A DNA stretch of 64,000 bases from Citrobacter werkmanii NBRC 105721 (GCA_000759755.1 BBMW01000009.1:124001-188000); one strand, 5' to 3'; positions 10,051-21,794 are shown, counted from the first letter of the stretch. Notes: generated from the sequence alone by a model not told the origin. Numbers and translations: made by a program.

Positions 10051-10520
10051 TCAGAGCCAGATCCTTGCTGTTGCGTAAAACGGCTAAAAGCCTCCAGCGT
10101 TTCCTTACTGACGTGGTGCTCCATTCCCTCAGCGTCACGGCGGGCAATTTCCGGGCTGATACCTAACATCAACAGGAAATTTTCCACAATCTGATGACGC
10201 TCCCGGCTCTCCTGGGCCAGGCGTTCGCCTTCTGCGGTTAAAAACACCCCGCGCCAGGGGATCATTTCAATCAACCCGACTGAAGCAAGGCGCTTCAACA
10301 TTTTGGCAACCGTCGGCTGGGAAACCCCGAGTCGGGCAGCCATATCCACCTGGCGCGCTTCACCCACCTCAATAATGAGATCGGAAATCAGCTCTACGTA
10401 GTCATCAATCAGCTCGCGGCGATGCGCCTCCCGGACCTGACGAAATCCTTCAACGTGTTCTTCGACATTCACCAATTGCGTCACTTTTTTTGTTGTTGGC
10501 ATACCTGCGCGACGACTCAT
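10047..10520 (-). CDS. mntR: Manganese-responsive DtxR-family regulator MntR
   Basis: A 157-residue Mn(II)-dependent repressor/activator. The N-terminal winged helix-turn-helix ([22 protein letters not shown], about residues 57-78) is followed by a dimerisation and metal-binding helix region whose ligands sit in [14 protein letters not shown] and in EGMEHHVS. In E. coli MntR represses mntH and mntS and activates mntP. mntS lies divergently 186 bases away with a matching operator between them. The upstream sequence gives [12 protein letters not shown] as the N-terminus, two residues longer than the E. coli protein. Confidence 0.96.
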   Translation of the reverse strand: MSRRAGMPTTKKVTQLVNVEEHVEGFRQVREAHRRELIDDYVELISDLIIEVGEARQVDMAARLGVSQPTVAKMLKRLASVGLIEMIPWRGVFLTAEGERLAQESRERHQIVENFLLMLGISPEIARRDAEGMEHHVSKETLEAFSRFTQQQGSGSE

Positions 10521-10706
10521 TCTACTTCCTCGTTACTGTGACGCGTTAACGGCATCTGATTAGAGAGCGCTCATTGTAAACCAGAGTTGCGTGGGCACAA
10601 AAAATTAACGTTTTAGCAATAGCTATATAATATAGCCTGTGCTATATCTGTATATAATAAAGACATCCCTCAAGGACCGATGGGATCGTGAAGTCAGGAG
10701 GTTTAT
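10521..10706. promoter_or_regulatory. mntR/mntS divergent promoter region
   Basis: AT-rich interval with a TATAAT-like element near 10625-10632 and an MntR-type palindrome at 10630-10647. AGGAGG at 10696-10701 is the ribosome site of mntS. Confidence 0.55.
10630..10647. promoter_or_regulatory. MntR operator (candidate)
   Basis: ATATAGC-CTGT-GCTATAT has perfect 7-base arms. E. coli MntR sites are palindromes built around ATAGC/GCTAT with the same spacing. It lies in the promoter of mntS, which MntR represses with manganese. Confidence 0.7.
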
Positions 10707-10835
10707 ATGAATGAATTTAAGAGGTGTATACGCGTGTTTAGCCACTCTCCCTTTAAAGTACGGTTGATGCTGATCTCTATGCTGTGTGACATGATCAACA
10801 GCAAACCAGAGCAGGATAAACCTTCAGGAAAATAA
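10707..10835 (+). CDS. mntS: Small manganese-homeostasis protein MntS
   Basis: A 42-residue protein beginning MNEFKRCIRVFSHSPFKVRL, nearly identical to E. coli MntS (the product of the former sRNA locus rybA). It has a strong AGGAGG ribosome site 5 bases before the ATG. MntS is known to raise intracellular manganese availability, at least partly by inhibiting the exporter MntP. It is small and basic with a short hydrophobic stretch (LMLISMLCDMI). It sits divergent to mntR with an MntR-type operator upstream. Confidence 0.93.
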   Translation: MNEFKRCIRVFSHSPFKVRLMLISMLCDMINSKPEQDKPSGK

Positions 10836-11112
10836 TGCGGCGTCGCGGTACGCCGCTTCCTTTCCCTGCTGTCGTCCGGGGTACAGTAGTGGCTTTCGTC
10901 CCAATAACCCTTCTTTTTGTCAGTTTTGCCACCTCTCTCGCAAAACAATTTCCTTGTAGTAGTTGACCTTCTCTCATGCACACTCTATCTTTTCGCAGCC
11001 CTGCGTATATTGCGGCTCGCGGATGCGGACCCTATCCCTCTTCTCGCTCTCTCAGGCAGGCAATGACCCTTAACGCCAGGGTAAGCACATGGCGTTTTTG
11101 CATTAGTGGCGT
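10836..11112. other. Intergenic region between mntS and opgE
   Basis: These 277 bases contain a GC-rich inverted run directly after mntS (GCGGCGTCGC-GGTACGCCGC, about 10838-10857) that may terminate mntS. The opgE promoter should lie to the right. I see no other gene. Confidence 0.4.
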
Positions 11113-12699
11113 ATGAATTTAACCCTCAAAGATTCAATCATTGCTCGTAGCCGGGCCATTAGTCCGTGGACTGGCCTCTATTTCTTACAGTCTATGTTGA
11201 TCAACCTGGCGTTGGGCTATCCGCTTAGCTTGCTCTACAGCGTTGCTTTCACCTGTATATTAATGCTGCTGTGGCGTAGCGCCCCGCGCGCGCAGAAAGT
11301 GCTGATTGGCATTTGCTCACTTATTGCGGCAATGTACTTTCCGTTTGGTCAGGCTTATGGTTCGCCTAACTTCAATACGTTGCTGGCGCTGCACTCAACC
11401 AATATGGAAGAGTCCACCGAAATCCTGACCATCTTCCCCTGGTACAATTATCTGGTTGGGGTATTTATTTTTGCCCTCGGCGTTATCGCCGTACGCCGTA
11501 AAAAAGAAACGCAAAAGCGCAGCTGGAATAAATACGACAGCCTGTGTTTGTTATTTAGCGTCGTCGCGTTTTTTGTTACCCCGGTACAAAACCTGGCCTG
11601 GGGCGGCGTGTTCAAGCTTAAGGACACCGGTTATCCGGTTTTCCGCTTTGCCAAAGACGTGATCGTCAATAATAACGAAGTGCTCGATGAACAGGAGCGC
11701 ATGGCGAAGCTGTCGAGTGTGAAAGATAGCTGGACGGTAACCGCCGTGAAACCAAAGTATCACACCTATGTCGTGGTCATTGGTGAAAGCGCCCGCCGCG
11801 ACGCATTAGGTGCGTTTGGCGGTCACTGGGACAACACCCCGTTTGCCAGTTCCGTTAACGGCTATCTGTTCGCAGATTACATTGCCGCAAGCGGTTCAAC
11901 GCAAAAATCGCTTGGCTTAACGCTTAATCGGGTTGTTGATAATAAACCTCAGTTCCAGGATAACTTTGTCACTCTGGCCAACCGCGCGGGATTCCAGACG
12001 TGGTGGTTTTCCAATCAGGGGCAGATTGGTGAATACGATACGGCTATCGCCAGTATCGCAAAACGAGCTGATGAAGTGCACTTCCTCAAAAACGGTGATT
12101 TCGAAGCGGATAAAAATACCCGTGACGAAGAGCTGTTGAAGATGACTGCCCAGGTGCTGGCCACCGAGCGAACTCAGCCGCAGCTTATCGTGCTGCATTT
12201 AATGGGTTCACATCCGCAGGCTTGCGACCGTACGCAAGGAAAATACGAGACCTTCGTCCAGTCAAAGGAGACATCTTGCTATCTGTACACCATGACGCAG
12301 ACGGATGACCTGCTGCGCCAGCTTTACGAGCAATTACGCAACAGCGGTACCAGCTTCTCGATGGTCTATTTCTCCGATCATGGCCTCGCTTTTAAAGAGC
12401 GGGGAAAAGAGGTGCAGTACCTGGCGCATGACGACCGTTTCCAGCAGAATTTCCAGGTACCTTTTATGGTGCTGTCGAGCGATGATAAAGCCCATCGGGT
12501 GATAAAAGCCCGTCGCTCTGCGAATGATTTTCTTAGCTTTTTCTCTCAATGGACGGGGATCAGCGCGAAGGAAATTACCAACAGCTACCGTTTTATCTCA
12601 GAGAAAAAGGCCGGGCCAGTGTATATCACCAACTTCAAACTGCAGAAGGTGGATTACAACCATTTGGGTACCGATATCTTTGAGACCAAATCTCGTTAA
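11113..12699 (+). CDS. opgE: Phosphoethanolamine transferase for osmoregulated periplasmic glucans (OpgE/YbiP)
   Basis: A 528-residue inner-membrane protein: about five N-terminal membrane helices (to about residue 165), then a periplasmic alkaline-phosphatase-fold domain. That domain carries VVVIGESARRDALGAFGG...NTPF (metal site and nucleophilic threonine), LIVLHLMGSHPQACDR and YFSDHGLAFKERG (zinc ligands). E. coli YbiP, now called OpgE, has the same length and adds phosphoethanolamine to periplasmic glucans. It belongs to the EptA/EptB/CptA family. A bidirectional terminator separates it from the convergent ompX. Confidence 0.93.
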   Translation: MNLTLKDSIIARSRAISPWTGLYFLQSMLINLALGYPLSLLYSVAFTCILMLLWRSAPRAQKVLIGICSLIAAMYFPFGQAYGSPNFNTLLALHSTNMEESTEILTIFPWYNYLVGVFIFALGVIAVRRKKETQKRSWNKYDSLCLLFSVVAFFVTPVQNLAWGGVFKLKDTGYPVFRFAKDVIVNNNEVLDEQERMAKLSSVKDSWTVTAVKPKYHTYVVVIGESARRDALGAFGGHWDNTPFASSVNGYLFADYIAASGSTQKSLGLTLNRVVDNKPQFQDNFVTLANRAGFQTWWFSNQGQIGEYDTAIASIAKRADEVHFLKNGDFEADKNTRDEELLKMTAQVLATERTQPQLIVLHLMGSHPQACDRTQGKYETFVQSKETSCYLYTMTQTDDLLRQLYEQLRNSGTSFSMVYFSDHGLAFKERGKEVQYLAHDDRFQQNFQVPFMVLSSDDKAHRVIKARRSANDFLSFFSQWTGISAKEITNSYRFISEKKAGPVYITNFKLQKVDYNHLGTDIFETKSR

Positions 12700-12714
12700 T
12701 CTCTAAATTACACG

Positions 12715-12747
12715 CAAAAAAAATCCGCCTCAAAAGGCGGATTTTTT
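12715..12747. terminator. Bidirectional terminator between opgE and ompX
   Basis: AAAATCCGCCT and AGGCGGATTTT flank a CAAA loop, with A-runs on the left and T-runs on the right. It serves the converging opgE and ompX transcripts. Confidence 0.9.
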
Positions 12748-12762
12748 ATATCACCGAAGTGA

Positions 12763-13278
12763 TTAGAAGCGGTAACCCACGCCAGCGATCCAGGTGCCGA
12801 CGTCAACGCTACGAATACGGCTCTGCTCGTAGGAGAAGTCCAGAGCAACGTTTTCGATCGGGTTGAACTGCAGACCAGCACCGTAAGAGAAACCGTAGTC
12901 GCTGGTGGTGTGGTTGTCAGCCGGAGATGCTGCGTTCTGGAATTTACCGTAACCAACACCCACTACACCGTAGATGCTTGCCCAGTCGTTCAGACGGTAA
13001 GCCGGACCAGCAGTGATGCCGTAGTACTGGGTTTTGTTGTAGTCGCCAGAAGCATCGGTACGGTCTTTTTCAGTGTAAGTGAAGGAACCGATTACACCCA
13101 GCGGGTTGTTGTCCTGCTCGTAGCGATACTTCAGGTTGAAACCGTTCATTTTGTTCGCTGCGCCCTGAGCATCACTCTGAGCGTAACCACCAGTAACGGT
13201 AGAAGTAGCAGCTACAGCAGTACCTGCGGAGAAAGCCAGAACAGCGGCCAGTGCTGAAAGACATGCAATTTTTTTCAT
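12763..13278 (-). CDS. ompX: Outer membrane protein OmpX
   Basis: A 171-residue eight-stranded outer-membrane beta-barrel of the Ail/Lom family, the same length as E. coli OmpX. The signal peptide is MKKIACLSALAAVLAFSAGTAVA. The mature protein ends in aromatic Phe (IAGVGYRF), the typical assembly signal. The start at 13278 has GAGGTGG just upstream; an in-frame GTG two codons earlier overlaps that site. E. coli OmpX is controlled by envelope stress and by small RNAs on its leader, which lies in the 400-bp gap to the right. Confidence 0.97.
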   Translation of the reverse strand: MKKIACLSALAAVLAFSAGTAVAATSTVTGGYAQSDAQGAANKMNGFNLKYRYEQDNNPLGVIGSFTYTEKDRTDASGDYNKTQYYGITAGPAYRLNDWASIYGVVGVGYGKFQNAASPADNHTTSDYGFSYGAGLQFNPIENVALDFSYEQSRIRSVDVGTWIAGVGYRF

Positions 13279-13678
13279 AACCACCTCAAATGTGCTTCAA
13301 GTAAATCCTAAGTTTTAAATATAACAAAAATTGATGGGAAACTCTTTGCGATTCGCGGTGTCTAACGGGCTCTTTCATGTAACAAAACATTTCACAAACC
13401 AGCTATACCTTTCAATTTACACCACTTTTTCAAGCTAATGAGCCATTATTGCGCGCACAATACGACACATTCATCCAGATAATTCCTAATCACGCAGATT
13501 ATTAATCCACCAATTTCGTACCATTGTACGGATCTGAAGAATTTTTTTTTCAACCAATACTCAACCAGTTGAGTGTATTTCCATTACACTCGCTGTTTTA
13601 CTTTTCTATACATTTTGCCATCCGCGTCGCAACGCCGCGCAGATGAAGAGATGTAACCATCATTTGTCAGGAGAAAGG
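13279..13678. promoter_or_regulatory. Divergent promoter region of ompX and rhtA
   Basis: A 400-bp AT-rich interval with the ompX leader at its left and the rhtA promoter at its right. It has a poly-T run near 13541-13551. I see no open frame of note and no small RNA I can support. Confidence 0.5.
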
Positions 13679-14566
13679 ATGCCGGGGTCGTTACGAAAAG
13701 CGCCAGTTTGGTTACCAATTTTGGTTTTACTTATTGCTATGTCTTCCATTCAAAGCGGTGCATCACTGGCAAAATCGCTGTTCCCACTCGTCGGTGCACC
13801 AGGTGTTACCGCGCTGCGCCTCGCGCTGGGCACACTCATCCTTATCGCCTTCTTTAAACCCTGGCGTTTACGTTTTGCTAAAGAACAGCGCCTGCCGCTG
13901 CTGTTTTATGGTCTGTCTCTTGGCGGGATGAACTACCTCTTTTATCTGTCTATTCAGACCGTCCCGCTGGGAATTGCCGTGGCGCTGGAGTTTACCGGCC
14001 CGCTCGCAGTGGCGTTGTTTTCATCCAGACGCCCTGTAGATTTTATTTGGGTAGCCCTGGCCGTTCTTGGGCTTTGGTTCCTGTTACCGCTTGGCCAGGA
14101 CGTTTCTCATGTTGATTTAACCGGCGCAGCGCTGGCGCTGGGAGCTGGCGCCTGTTGGGCCGTTTATATTCTCACCGGCCAGCGTGCCGGCGCAGAACAC
14201 GGTCCGGCAACCGTAGCGGTCGGTTCATTAATCGCTGCGCTGATTTTTGTTCCCATTGGCGCGATTCAGGCCGGCGATGCCCTGTGGCACTGGTCAATAC
14301 TGCCGTTGGGCCTGGCCGTGGCCGTACTCTCCACCGCGCTCCCCTACTCATTAGAGATGATCGCACTAACGCGACTGCCAACGCGTACTTTTGGTACGTT
14401 AATGAGTATGGAACCCGCGCTGGCTGCGGTTTCGGGAATGATCTTCCTTGGTGAAACGTTAACGCTTATCCAGACGCTGGCCCTGGGGGCTATTATTGCC
14501 GCATCAATGGGTTCTACACTCACTATTCGCAAAGAACCGCAAATTAAGCAAGTTGACGTGAATTAA
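13679..14566 (+). CDS. rhtA: Threonine/homoserine exporter RhtA
   Basis: A 295-residue inner-membrane exporter of the DMT/EamA superfamily with ten predicted helices in two repeats. It has the same length as E. coli RhtA and near-identical segments (SLAKSLFPLVGAPGVTALRL; SLEMIALTRLPTRTFGTLMS). It exports threonine, homoserine and other amino acids. I start at the ATG at 13679 (MPGSLRK) with AGGAGAAAGG upstream; an upstream in-frame ATG at 13643 lacks that support. A long hairpin follows at 14575-14609. Confidence 0.95.
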   Translation: MPGSLRKAPVWLPILVLLIAMSSIQSGASLAKSLFPLVGAPGVTALRLALGTLILIAFFKPWRLRFAKEQRLPLLFYGLSLGGMNYLFYLSIQTVPLGIAVALEFTGPLAVALFSSRRPVDFIWVALAVLGLWFLLPLGQDVSHVDLTGAALALGAGACWAVYILTGQRAGAEHGPATVAVGSLIAALIFVPIGAIQAGDALWHWSILPLGLAVAVLSTALPYSLEMIALTRLPTRTFGTLMSMEPALAAVSGMIFLGETLTLIQTLALGAIIAASMGSTLTIRKEPQIKQVDVN

Positions 14567-14574
14567 CCCCCTTA

Positions 14575-14609
14575 ATATTCTGCATGGTTTGCATAATCAT
14601 GCAGAATAT
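14575..14609 (+). terminator. Long hairpin after rhtA (terminator-like)
   Basis: ATATTCTGCATG and CATGCAGAATAT make perfect 12-base arms around an 11-base loop, 9 bases after the rhtA stop. No T-run follows directly, so it may act by folding or protein binding rather than as a standard terminator. Confidence 0.6.
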
Positions 14610-15374
<765 letters not shown>

Positions 15375-15397
15375 CAGCAGACATAAGAATTACCTAT

Positions 15398-15424
15398 AAA
15401 ACCCTCGCTCCGGCGGGGGTTTTG
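15398..15424 (+). terminator. dps rho-independent terminator
   Basis: AAACCCTCGC-TCCG-GCGGGGGTTTT, a GC-rich stem followed by T residues, 23 bases after the dps stop. Confidence 0.85.
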
Positions 15425-15568
15425 CACATTTATGGTGCATAACATTGATCATTCGTCACTCCAAAGTAAATTAATTGTAATAATCACCTCACACAATCGT
15501 TAACGAAAGATTGTTTTATCAACAATTTTTACGCTAAATAGTCATACCGTTTGCACCGTGTCAGGTAC

Positions 15569-15583
15569 GCACCAAATGGGTGC
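15569..15583. promoter_or_regulatory. NtrC-like binding site upstream of glnH
   Basis: GCACC-AAATG-GGTGC matches the GCACC-N5-GGTGC core of NtrC sites. It lies about 100 bases upstream of a sigma-54 promoter, the usual enhancer arrangement for glnHPQ. Confidence 0.65.
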
Positions 15584-15652
15584 CCCAAAACAGTGCAGAT
15601 CACCCACTTTGCCCTACTTATTGTGCAGAGAAGAGAGGCACCTTCTTTTTAA

Positions 15653-16486
<834 letters not shown>

Positions 16487-16500
16487 TAACTGGCAGTGAT

Positions 16501-16526
16501 GCCCGGTGGCGCGATGCATACCGGGC
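16501..16526 (+). repeat. REP-like hairpin between glnH and glnP
   Basis: GCCCGGT and ACCGGGC pair across 12 bases, 14 bases after the glnH stop. Such a hairpin can raise the amount of the upstream binding-protein message relative to the permease, as is common in ABC operons. Confidence 0.6.
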
Positions 16527-16623
16527 CTTTCCCAGTATTTTTGAGACCTGTAAACCGGATAAGCACAGCGCATCTGGCAAAACGGGCATTTCAATCTTTA
16601 CACCACGGTAACAGGAACGACAT

Positions 16624-17283
16624 ATGCAGTTTGACTGGAGTGCCATCTGGCCCGCCATCCCGCTTTTGATTGAAGGCGCCAAAATGACCTTATGGATCTC
16701 GATCCTCGGTCTGGCTGGCGGTCTGGTAATCGGGCTTGCAGCAGGGTTTGCGCGTACTTTCGGCGGTTGGATAGCCAACCACGTAGCGCTGGTGTTTATC
16801 GAAGTCATTCGCGGTACACCAATCGTTGTGCAAGTGATGTTTATCTACTTCGCCCTGCCAATGGCGTTTAACGATTTACGTATTGACCCCTTTAGCGCCG
16901 CCGTTGTCACCATCATGATCAACTCCGGTGCCTATATTGCGGAAATCACCCGCGGTGCGGTGCTCTCAATCCATAAGGGATTCAGTGAAGCCGGACTGGC
17001 GCTTGGGCTTTCACGCACTGAGACCATCCGTCACGTTATTTTGCCTCTCGCACTTCGTCGTATGCTGCCTCCGCTGGGCAACCAGTGGATCATCAGCATT
17101 AAAGATACCTCGCTGTTTATCGTCATTGGCGTCGCTGAACTGACCCGTCAGGGGCAGGAAATCATTGCCGGTAACTTCCGCGCACTGGAAATCTGGAGCG
17201 CCGTTGCGGTGTTCTATCTGATCATTACCCTGGTGCTGAGCTTCATTCTGCGTCGTCTGGAAAGAAGGATGAAAATCCTGTGA
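16624..17283 (+). CDS. glnP: Glutamine ABC transporter permease GlnP
   Basis: A 219-residue inner-membrane permease of the histidine/glutamine type with about five helices. The EAA loop that docks the ATPase is visible as [31 protein letters not shown] (about residues 122-152). The length equals E. coli GlnP. The last codons overlap the glnQ start by 4 bases, so the two are translationally coupled. Confidence 0.97.
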   Translation: MQFDWSAIWPAIPLLIEGAKMTLWISILGLAGGLVIGLAAGFARTFGGWIANHVALVFIEVIRGTPIVVQVMFIYFALPMAFNDLRIDPFSAAVVTIMINSGAYIAEITRGAVLSIHKGFSEAGLALGLSRTETIRHVILPLALRRMLPPLGNQWIISIKDTSLFIVIGVAELTRQGQEIIAGNFRALEIWSAVAVFYLIITLVLSFILRRLERRMKIL

Positions 17284-18002
17284 TTGAATTTAAAAACGTT
17301 TCTAAGCACTTTGGCCCTACCCAGGTGCTGCACAATATTGATCTGAACATTAAGCAGGGCGAAGTTGTGGTCATCATCGGGCCGTCCGGTTCCGGTAAAT
17401 CTACTCTGCTGCGCTGCATTAACAAGCTGGAAGAGATAACCTCCGGCGATCTGATCGTCGACGGTCTGAAAGTCAACGATCCCAAGGTCGATGAGCGGTT
17501 AATTCGCCAGGAAGCCGGGATGGTGTTTCAGCAGTTCTACCTGTTCCCCCACCTGACGGCGCTGGAAAACGTCATGTTTGGACCGCAGCGCGTACGCGGG
17601 GCGAATAAAGAACAGGCAGAGAAGCTGGCGAAAGAATTACTGGCTAAGGTCGGCCTGGCCGAGCGTGCGCATCACTACCCTTCTGAACTTTCCGGCGGTC
17701 AACAACAGCGTGTGGCTATCGCCCGTGCACTGGCAGTGAAGCCGAAAATGATGCTGTTTGATGAACCAACCTCAGCGCTTGACCCTGAACTGCGCCACGA
17801 AGTTCTGAAAGTCATGCAGGATCTGGCGGAAGAAGGGATGACCATGGTGATTGTGACCCACGAGATCGGCTTTGCCGAAAAAGTGGCCTCACGTCTGATT
17901 TTCATTGATAAGGGACGTATTGCCGAAGACGGTAATCCGCAAGCCCTGATTGAAAATCCACCCAGCCAGCGTTTACAGGAATTCTTGCAGCACGTTTCCT
18001 GA
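17280..18002 (+). CDS. glnQ: Glutamine ABC transporter ATPase GlnQ
   Basis: A 240-residue ABC ATPase with Walker [10 protein letters not shown] (about residues 34-42), signature LSGGQQQR, Walker [12 protein letters not shown] and the switch histidine in [10 protein letters not shown]. It energises glutamine uptake with GlnH and GlnP. It begins with GTG within the GTGA overlap with the glnP stop. The length equals E. coli GlnQ. A strong terminator follows immediately. Confidence 0.97.
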   Translation: MIEFKNVSKHFGPTQVLHNIDLNIKQGEVVVIIGPSGSGKSTLLRCINKLEEITSGDLIVDGLKVNDPKVDERLIRQEAGMVFQQFYLFPHLTALENVMFGPQRVRGANKEQAEKLAKELLAKVGLAERAHHYPSELSGGQQQRVAIARALAVKPKMMLFDEPTSALDPELRHEVLKVMQDLAEEGMTMVIVTHEIGFAEKVASRLIFIDKGRIAEDGNPQALIENPPSQRLQEFLQHVS

Positions 18003-18010
18003 TGCGTTGA

Positions 18011-18036
18011 CCTCCCTTCGCCCGAAGGGAGGTTTT
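18011..18036 (+). terminator. glnHPQ terminator
   Basis: CCTCCCTTCG-CC-CGAAGGGAGG followed by TTTT, 8 bases after the glnQ stop. Confidence 0.9.
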
Positions 18037-18119
18037 CACCAGAATCCTCTCATTTCCATTCTCTTACGCTCTGGCATCTATACTTATCCTTTTGAATTTA
18101 TTTTCTCATGGGAGGAGTC

Positions 18120-20357
18120 ATGCGCTGGATCCTGTTGGTCTTCTTTTGTCTGCTGAGCATACCGTCTCACGCGGTGACGATACCCGGCGTCACAACCTCG
18201 ACTTCAGCCGACCCGCAAGCCACCCCCGCAAAAGAGCCTGATGTTGAGCAAAAGAAAGCCGCTTACGCCGCGCTGGCTGACGTACTGGACAATGAAGCAT
18301 CGCGCCAGGAGTTGATCGGTCAATTGCGCAAAGTCGCGGCAACGCCTCCTCCCGAGCCCGTGCCTGTAATTGTCCCCCCCACGCTAACTGAAGAAAAAAC
18401 GGTGTTGGAAAACGTGACAGATGTCGGTCGTCACTATAGTGAAGTTCTTTCCGACCGCTTTGCTCAGCTTTACCGCAACATCACCGACGCCCCGCATAAA
18501 ACCTTTAACCCGCAAACCTTCACCAATGCCCTGACCCATTTTTTAATGCTGGCAGCGTCAGTGTTTGGGTTTTACTGGCTGATCCGCCTGTGCGCGCTGC
18601 CGCTGTATCGCAAAATGGGACAATGGGCGCGACGGAAAAACCGCGAACGCAGCAACTGGCTACAGCTTCCGGCAATGATCGTCGGCGCATTTATTATCGA
18701 TTTATTACTGCTGGCGCTGACGTTGTTTATAGGGCAGATTCTGAGCGATCGAATGAACGCCGGGAGCCGCACCATCGCTTTCCAGCAAAGCCTGTTCCTC
18801 AATGCCTTTGCGTTGATTGAGTTCTTCAAGGCGATTTTACGTCTGATATTTTGCCCGACGGTAGCGGAGCTACGCCCGTTTAACATTCAGGATGACGGCG
18901 CGCGCTACTGGAATCGCCGTTTGAGTTCATTGAGCAGCCTGATTGGTTACGGACTGATTGTTGCCGTTCCTATTATCTCAAACCAGGTCAACGTGCAGGT
19001 CGGTGCGATGGCAAACGTCATCATCATGCTGTGTATCACGCTATGGGCGCTGTATCTTATTTTTAGAAATAAGAAAGAGATCACACAGCATTTGCTCAAT
19101 CTGGCGGAAAGATCGTTAGCCTTTTTCAGCCTGTTTATCCGCGCCTTCGCGCTGGTATGGCATTGGCTGGCCAGCGCTTACTTCATTGTGCTGTTTTTCT
19201 TCTCGCTGTTTGACCCTGGCAACAGTCTGAAATTCATGATGGGCGCAACGTTACGCAGCCTGGTGATTATCGGCATTGCCGCCTTTGTTTCCGGCATGCT
19301 TTCGCGTTGGATAGCCAAAACGATTACCCTGTCGCCACATACCCAGCGCAGCTATCCGGAATTACAAAAACGGTTGAATGGCTGGCTGTCGACGGCGTTA
19401 AGCGTGGCCCGGATCCTGACGGTGTGCGTCGCGGTGATGCTGCTGCTCAATGCCTGGGGATTGTTCGACTTCTGGAACTGGCTGCATTACGGCGCCGGAG
19501 AAAAAACGGTGGATATCCTGATTCGTATCGCGCTGATTCTTTTCTTCTCCGCCATTGGCTGGACGATCCTTGCCAGCCTGATTGAAAATCGTCTGGCTTC
19601 CGATATTCACGGTCGCCCGTTGCCCAGTGCCCGTACCCGCACGCTGTTAACGCTGTTCCGCAATGCGCTGGCGGTGGTTATCAGCACCATCACCATCATG
19701 ATTGTGCTGTCCGAAATTGGCGTCAATATCGCCCCCTTGCTGGCCGGGGCCGGGGCGCTAGGGCTGGCGATCTCTTTCGGCTCGCAAACGCTGGTAAAAG
19801 ACATTATCACCGGGATCTTCATTCAGTTCGAAAATGGTATGAACACCGGGGATTTAGTCACTATCGGTCCACTCACCGGTACGGTTGAAAGGATGTCCAT
19901 TCGTTCTGTGGGGGTGCGTCAGGATACCGGGGCGTACCATATCATTCCCTGGTCATCGATAACCACCTTCGCCAACTTTGTGCGTGGCATTGGCTCGGTC
20001 GTCGCCAATTACGATGTCGACCGTCATGAGGATGCGGATAAAGCCAATCAGGCGTTGAAAGACGCTGTCGCTGAGCTGATGGAAAAGGACGATATTCGCG
20101 GGCTTATTATCGGCGAGCCATCGTTTGCCGGGATCGTCGGGTTAACTAATACGGCTTTCACGCTACGGGTCTCATTTACGACCCTGCCGCTGAAACAGTG
20201 GACCGTACGTTTCGCGCTCGACAGCCAGGTGAAGAAACATTTCGATCTGGCCAACGTACGCGCCCCGGTACAGACGTATCAGGTCTTGCCTGCACCGGTG
20301 AATGGCCCTCCGTCGGCGGCAAGCGATCAACTGCCGCCAGGGGAGCCAACGCTTTAG
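18120..20357 (+). CDS. ybiO: Mechanosensitive channel YbiO (MscS family)
   Basis: A 745-residue inner-membrane MscS-like channel that opens under membrane tension. It has a signal-like N-terminus ([18 protein letters not shown]), a periplasmic coiled segment, about ten or more membrane helices and the conserved MscS pore and upper-vestibule region near the C-terminus ([29 protein letters not shown], about residues 538-566). E. coli YbiO is 741 residues. I start at the ATG at 18120 with GGGAGGAG just upstream; an ATG at 18108 would overlap that site. Its 3' end overlaps rlmF by 4 bases, tail to tail. Confidence 0.95.
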   Translation: MRWILLVFFCLLSIPSHAVTIPGVTTSTSADPQATPAKEPDVEQKKAAYAALADVLDNEASRQELIGQLRKVAATPPPEPVPVIVPPTLTEEKTVLENVTDVGRHYSEVLSDRFAQLYRNITDAPHKTFNPQTFTNALTHFLMLAASVFGFYWLIRLCALPLYRKMGQWARRKNRERSNWLQLPAMIVGAFIIDLLLLALTLFIGQILSDRMNAGSRTIAFQQSLFLNAFALIEFFKAILRLIFCPTVAELRPFNIQDDGARYWNRRLSSLSSLIGYGLIVAVPIISNQVNVQVGAMANVIIMLCITLWALYLIFRNKKEITQHLLNLAERSLAFFSLFIRAFALVWHWLASAYFIVLFFFSLFDPGNSLKFMMGATLRSLVIIGIAAFVSGMLSRWIAKTITLSPHTQRSYPELQKRLNGWLSTALSVARILTVCVAVMLLLNAWGLFDFWNWLHYGAGEKTVDILIRIALILFFSAIGWTILASLIENRLASDIHGRPLPSARTRTLLTLFRNALAVVISTITIMIVLSEIGVNIAPLLAGAGALGLAISFGSQTLVKDIITGIFIQFENGMNTGDLVTIGPLTGTVERMSIRSVGVRQDTGAYHIIPWSSITTFANFVRGIGSVVANYDVDRHEDADKANQALKDAVAELMEKDDIRGLIIGEPSFAGIVGLTNTAFTLRVSFTTLPLKQWTVRFALDSQVKKHFDLANVRAPVQTYQVLPAPVNGPPSAASDQLPPGEPTL

Positions 20358-21280
20358 CGTTTACGCGCCATAAAACGACGACGCTGATCGTTATCCATAA
20401 AGGTCCAGGCAATAAAGCGGCTCTGCTTTTGCCCCTGGGCCATCTCTTTTTTAACCACTTTCACCGCGCCCGCATCCGTTAATGCATGATACAGCGGAGG
20501 TAAATTCTCACCGCGCGAAACCAGCGTGGTAAACCACATCACCTGCCGACCAAAGGCCTGGCTTTCGGCGATCATTTTCTTGATGAACGCCACTTCGCCG
20601 CCTTCACACCACAACTCCTGCTGCTGTCCGCCAAAGTTCAGCGCATCATCTTTGTCCTGACCCAGATTACGACGCTTACGTTCGCTTCCGGCACGCGCAG
20701 AGGCCGCAGAATCATGGAATGGCGGGTTACATACAGTGGCTTCATACTGCTCGTTTTTATGAATGATACCGTTGAAGATTGACGCAGCATCTTTTTGTCG
20801 GCGCAAACGAATTGCGCGAGTTAACCCCGGATTGGCGTTAACGATCGCTTGAGCGCTGTGAAACGCTTCGCTACTGGTTTCGCTACCGGTGAATCGCCAG
20901 CCGTATTCATGCACGCCAATCAGCGGATAAATACAATTGGCCCCTACTCCCACGTCCAGTACGCTCGCATTTGCCGGAATGGTTCCTGTCGTTTCACCTA
21001 ACAGGTCGGCCAGATGGTGAATGTAGTCCGCACGACCAGGAACTGGCGGGCACAGAAAACCGTCTGGAATATCCCAGTTTTTCACCGCATAAAAATGCGC
21101 CAGCAGTGCTTTATTGAGCGCCTTCACTGCCTGCGGATTGGCGAAGTTAACGCTCTGCTCGCCGCCGGGCGTGAGGATGAGAAATTGCGTCAACTCGGGG
21201 GTAACCTGGCATAAAGTCGCAAGATCATAACGGCCATTGTGGCGGTTGCGTGGGTGTAATCCCGGTTTCTGGGGGGACAT
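20354..21280 (-). CDS. rlmF: 23S rRNA (adenine-1618-N6)-methyltransferase RlmF (YbiN)
   Basis: A 308-residue SAM-dependent methyltransferase that methylates A1618 in 23S rRNA in E. coli. The SAM-binding motif is [16 protein letters not shown] (about residues 105-120) and the N6-adenine catalytic motif is NPPF in [11 protein letters not shown] (about residue 185). The length equals that of E. coli RlmF. It is convergent with ybiO and divergent from mcbA. Confidence 0.95.
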   Translation of the reverse strand: MSPQKPGLHPRNRHNGRYDLATLCQVTPELTQFLILTPGGEQSVNFANPQAVKALNKALLAHFYAVKNWDIPDGFLCPPVPGRADYIHHLADLLGETTGTIPANASVLDVGVGANCIYPLIGVHEYGWRFTGSETSSEAFHSAQAIVNANPGLTRAIRLRRQKDAASIFNGIIHKNEQYEATVCNPPFHDSAASARAGSERKRRNLGQDKDDALNFGGQQQELWCEGGEVAFIKKMIAESQAFGRQVMWFTTLVSRGENLPPLYHALTDAGAVKVVKKEMAQGQKQSRFIAWTFMDNDQRRRFMARKR

Positions 21281-21491
21281 AGCATTCTCCTTTTAACAGC
21301 GGCGTAAGATACCCGCATAACGCCACGCGGTAAACACACTCATCAAGGAAATTTGATTCTTTATGCCTGTTTCATGCCGAATAAATCGTTCAAAAAACAG
21401 ACGATTCATCATCGATTTTTTGCGGTAAATATCATCCGCAGGCGACCTAAACTTATCAGGCACCACCTGTTGTTTCTCAGAGGATATCACC
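21281..21491. promoter_or_regulatory. Divergent region of rlmF and mcbA
   Basis: These 211 bases carry the promoters of rlmF (left) and mcbA (right). AGAGGATATCACC just before 21492 is the mcbA ribosome site. Nothing else is evident. Confidence 0.4.
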
Positions 21492-21752
21492 ATGAAGAAA
21501 TGCCTCACATTACTTGCTGCTACCGTACTAACCGGTATGACGTTCGCGTCCTTTGCCGCACAGCCCAACACCAGCCCAGCCACCGGTCAGCTCCAGGCCT
21601 CCGGTACAGTATTCGCTACCGGAGCCTCTAACCTGAGCGATCTCGAAGACAAGCTGGCAGAGAAAGCAAAAGAGCAAGGCGCAAAAGGCTTTGTCGTTAA
21701 CTCTGCGGGCGGTAAAAACCAGATGTACGGCAGCGCCACTATCTATAAGTAA
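21492..21752 (+). CDS. mcbA: YhcN/BhsA-family periplasmic protein McbA (YbiM)
   Basis: An 86-residue secreted protein with signal peptide MKKCLTLLAATVLTGMTFASFA and a compact DUF1471 domain ending GGKNQMYGSATIYK. In E. coli McbA is induced via McbR and affects colanic acid and biofilm; other family members respond to stress. A paralogue, ybiJ, lies about 700 bases to the right with the same domain and length. A terminator follows at 21770-21794. Confidence 0.88.
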   Translation: MKKCLTLLAATVLTGMTFASFAAQPNTSPATGQLQASGTVFATGASNLSDLEDKLAEKAKEQGAKGFVVNSAGGKNQMYGSATIYK

Positions 21753-21769
21753 CCCACTTCACTCAGCCC

Positions 21770-21794
21770 AACTGCATTCGTCCCGAATGCAGTT
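21770..21794 (+). terminator. mcbA terminator
   Basis: AACTGCATTCG-TCC-CGAATGCAGTT, 11-base perfect arms, 17 bases after the mcbA stop. The T-run is short. Confidence 0.75.

Noticed and set aside
10703-10981. 92-codon minus-strand frame across mntS
   Set aside because: Antisense to mntS and lacking start signals; mntS on the plus strand is the known gene.
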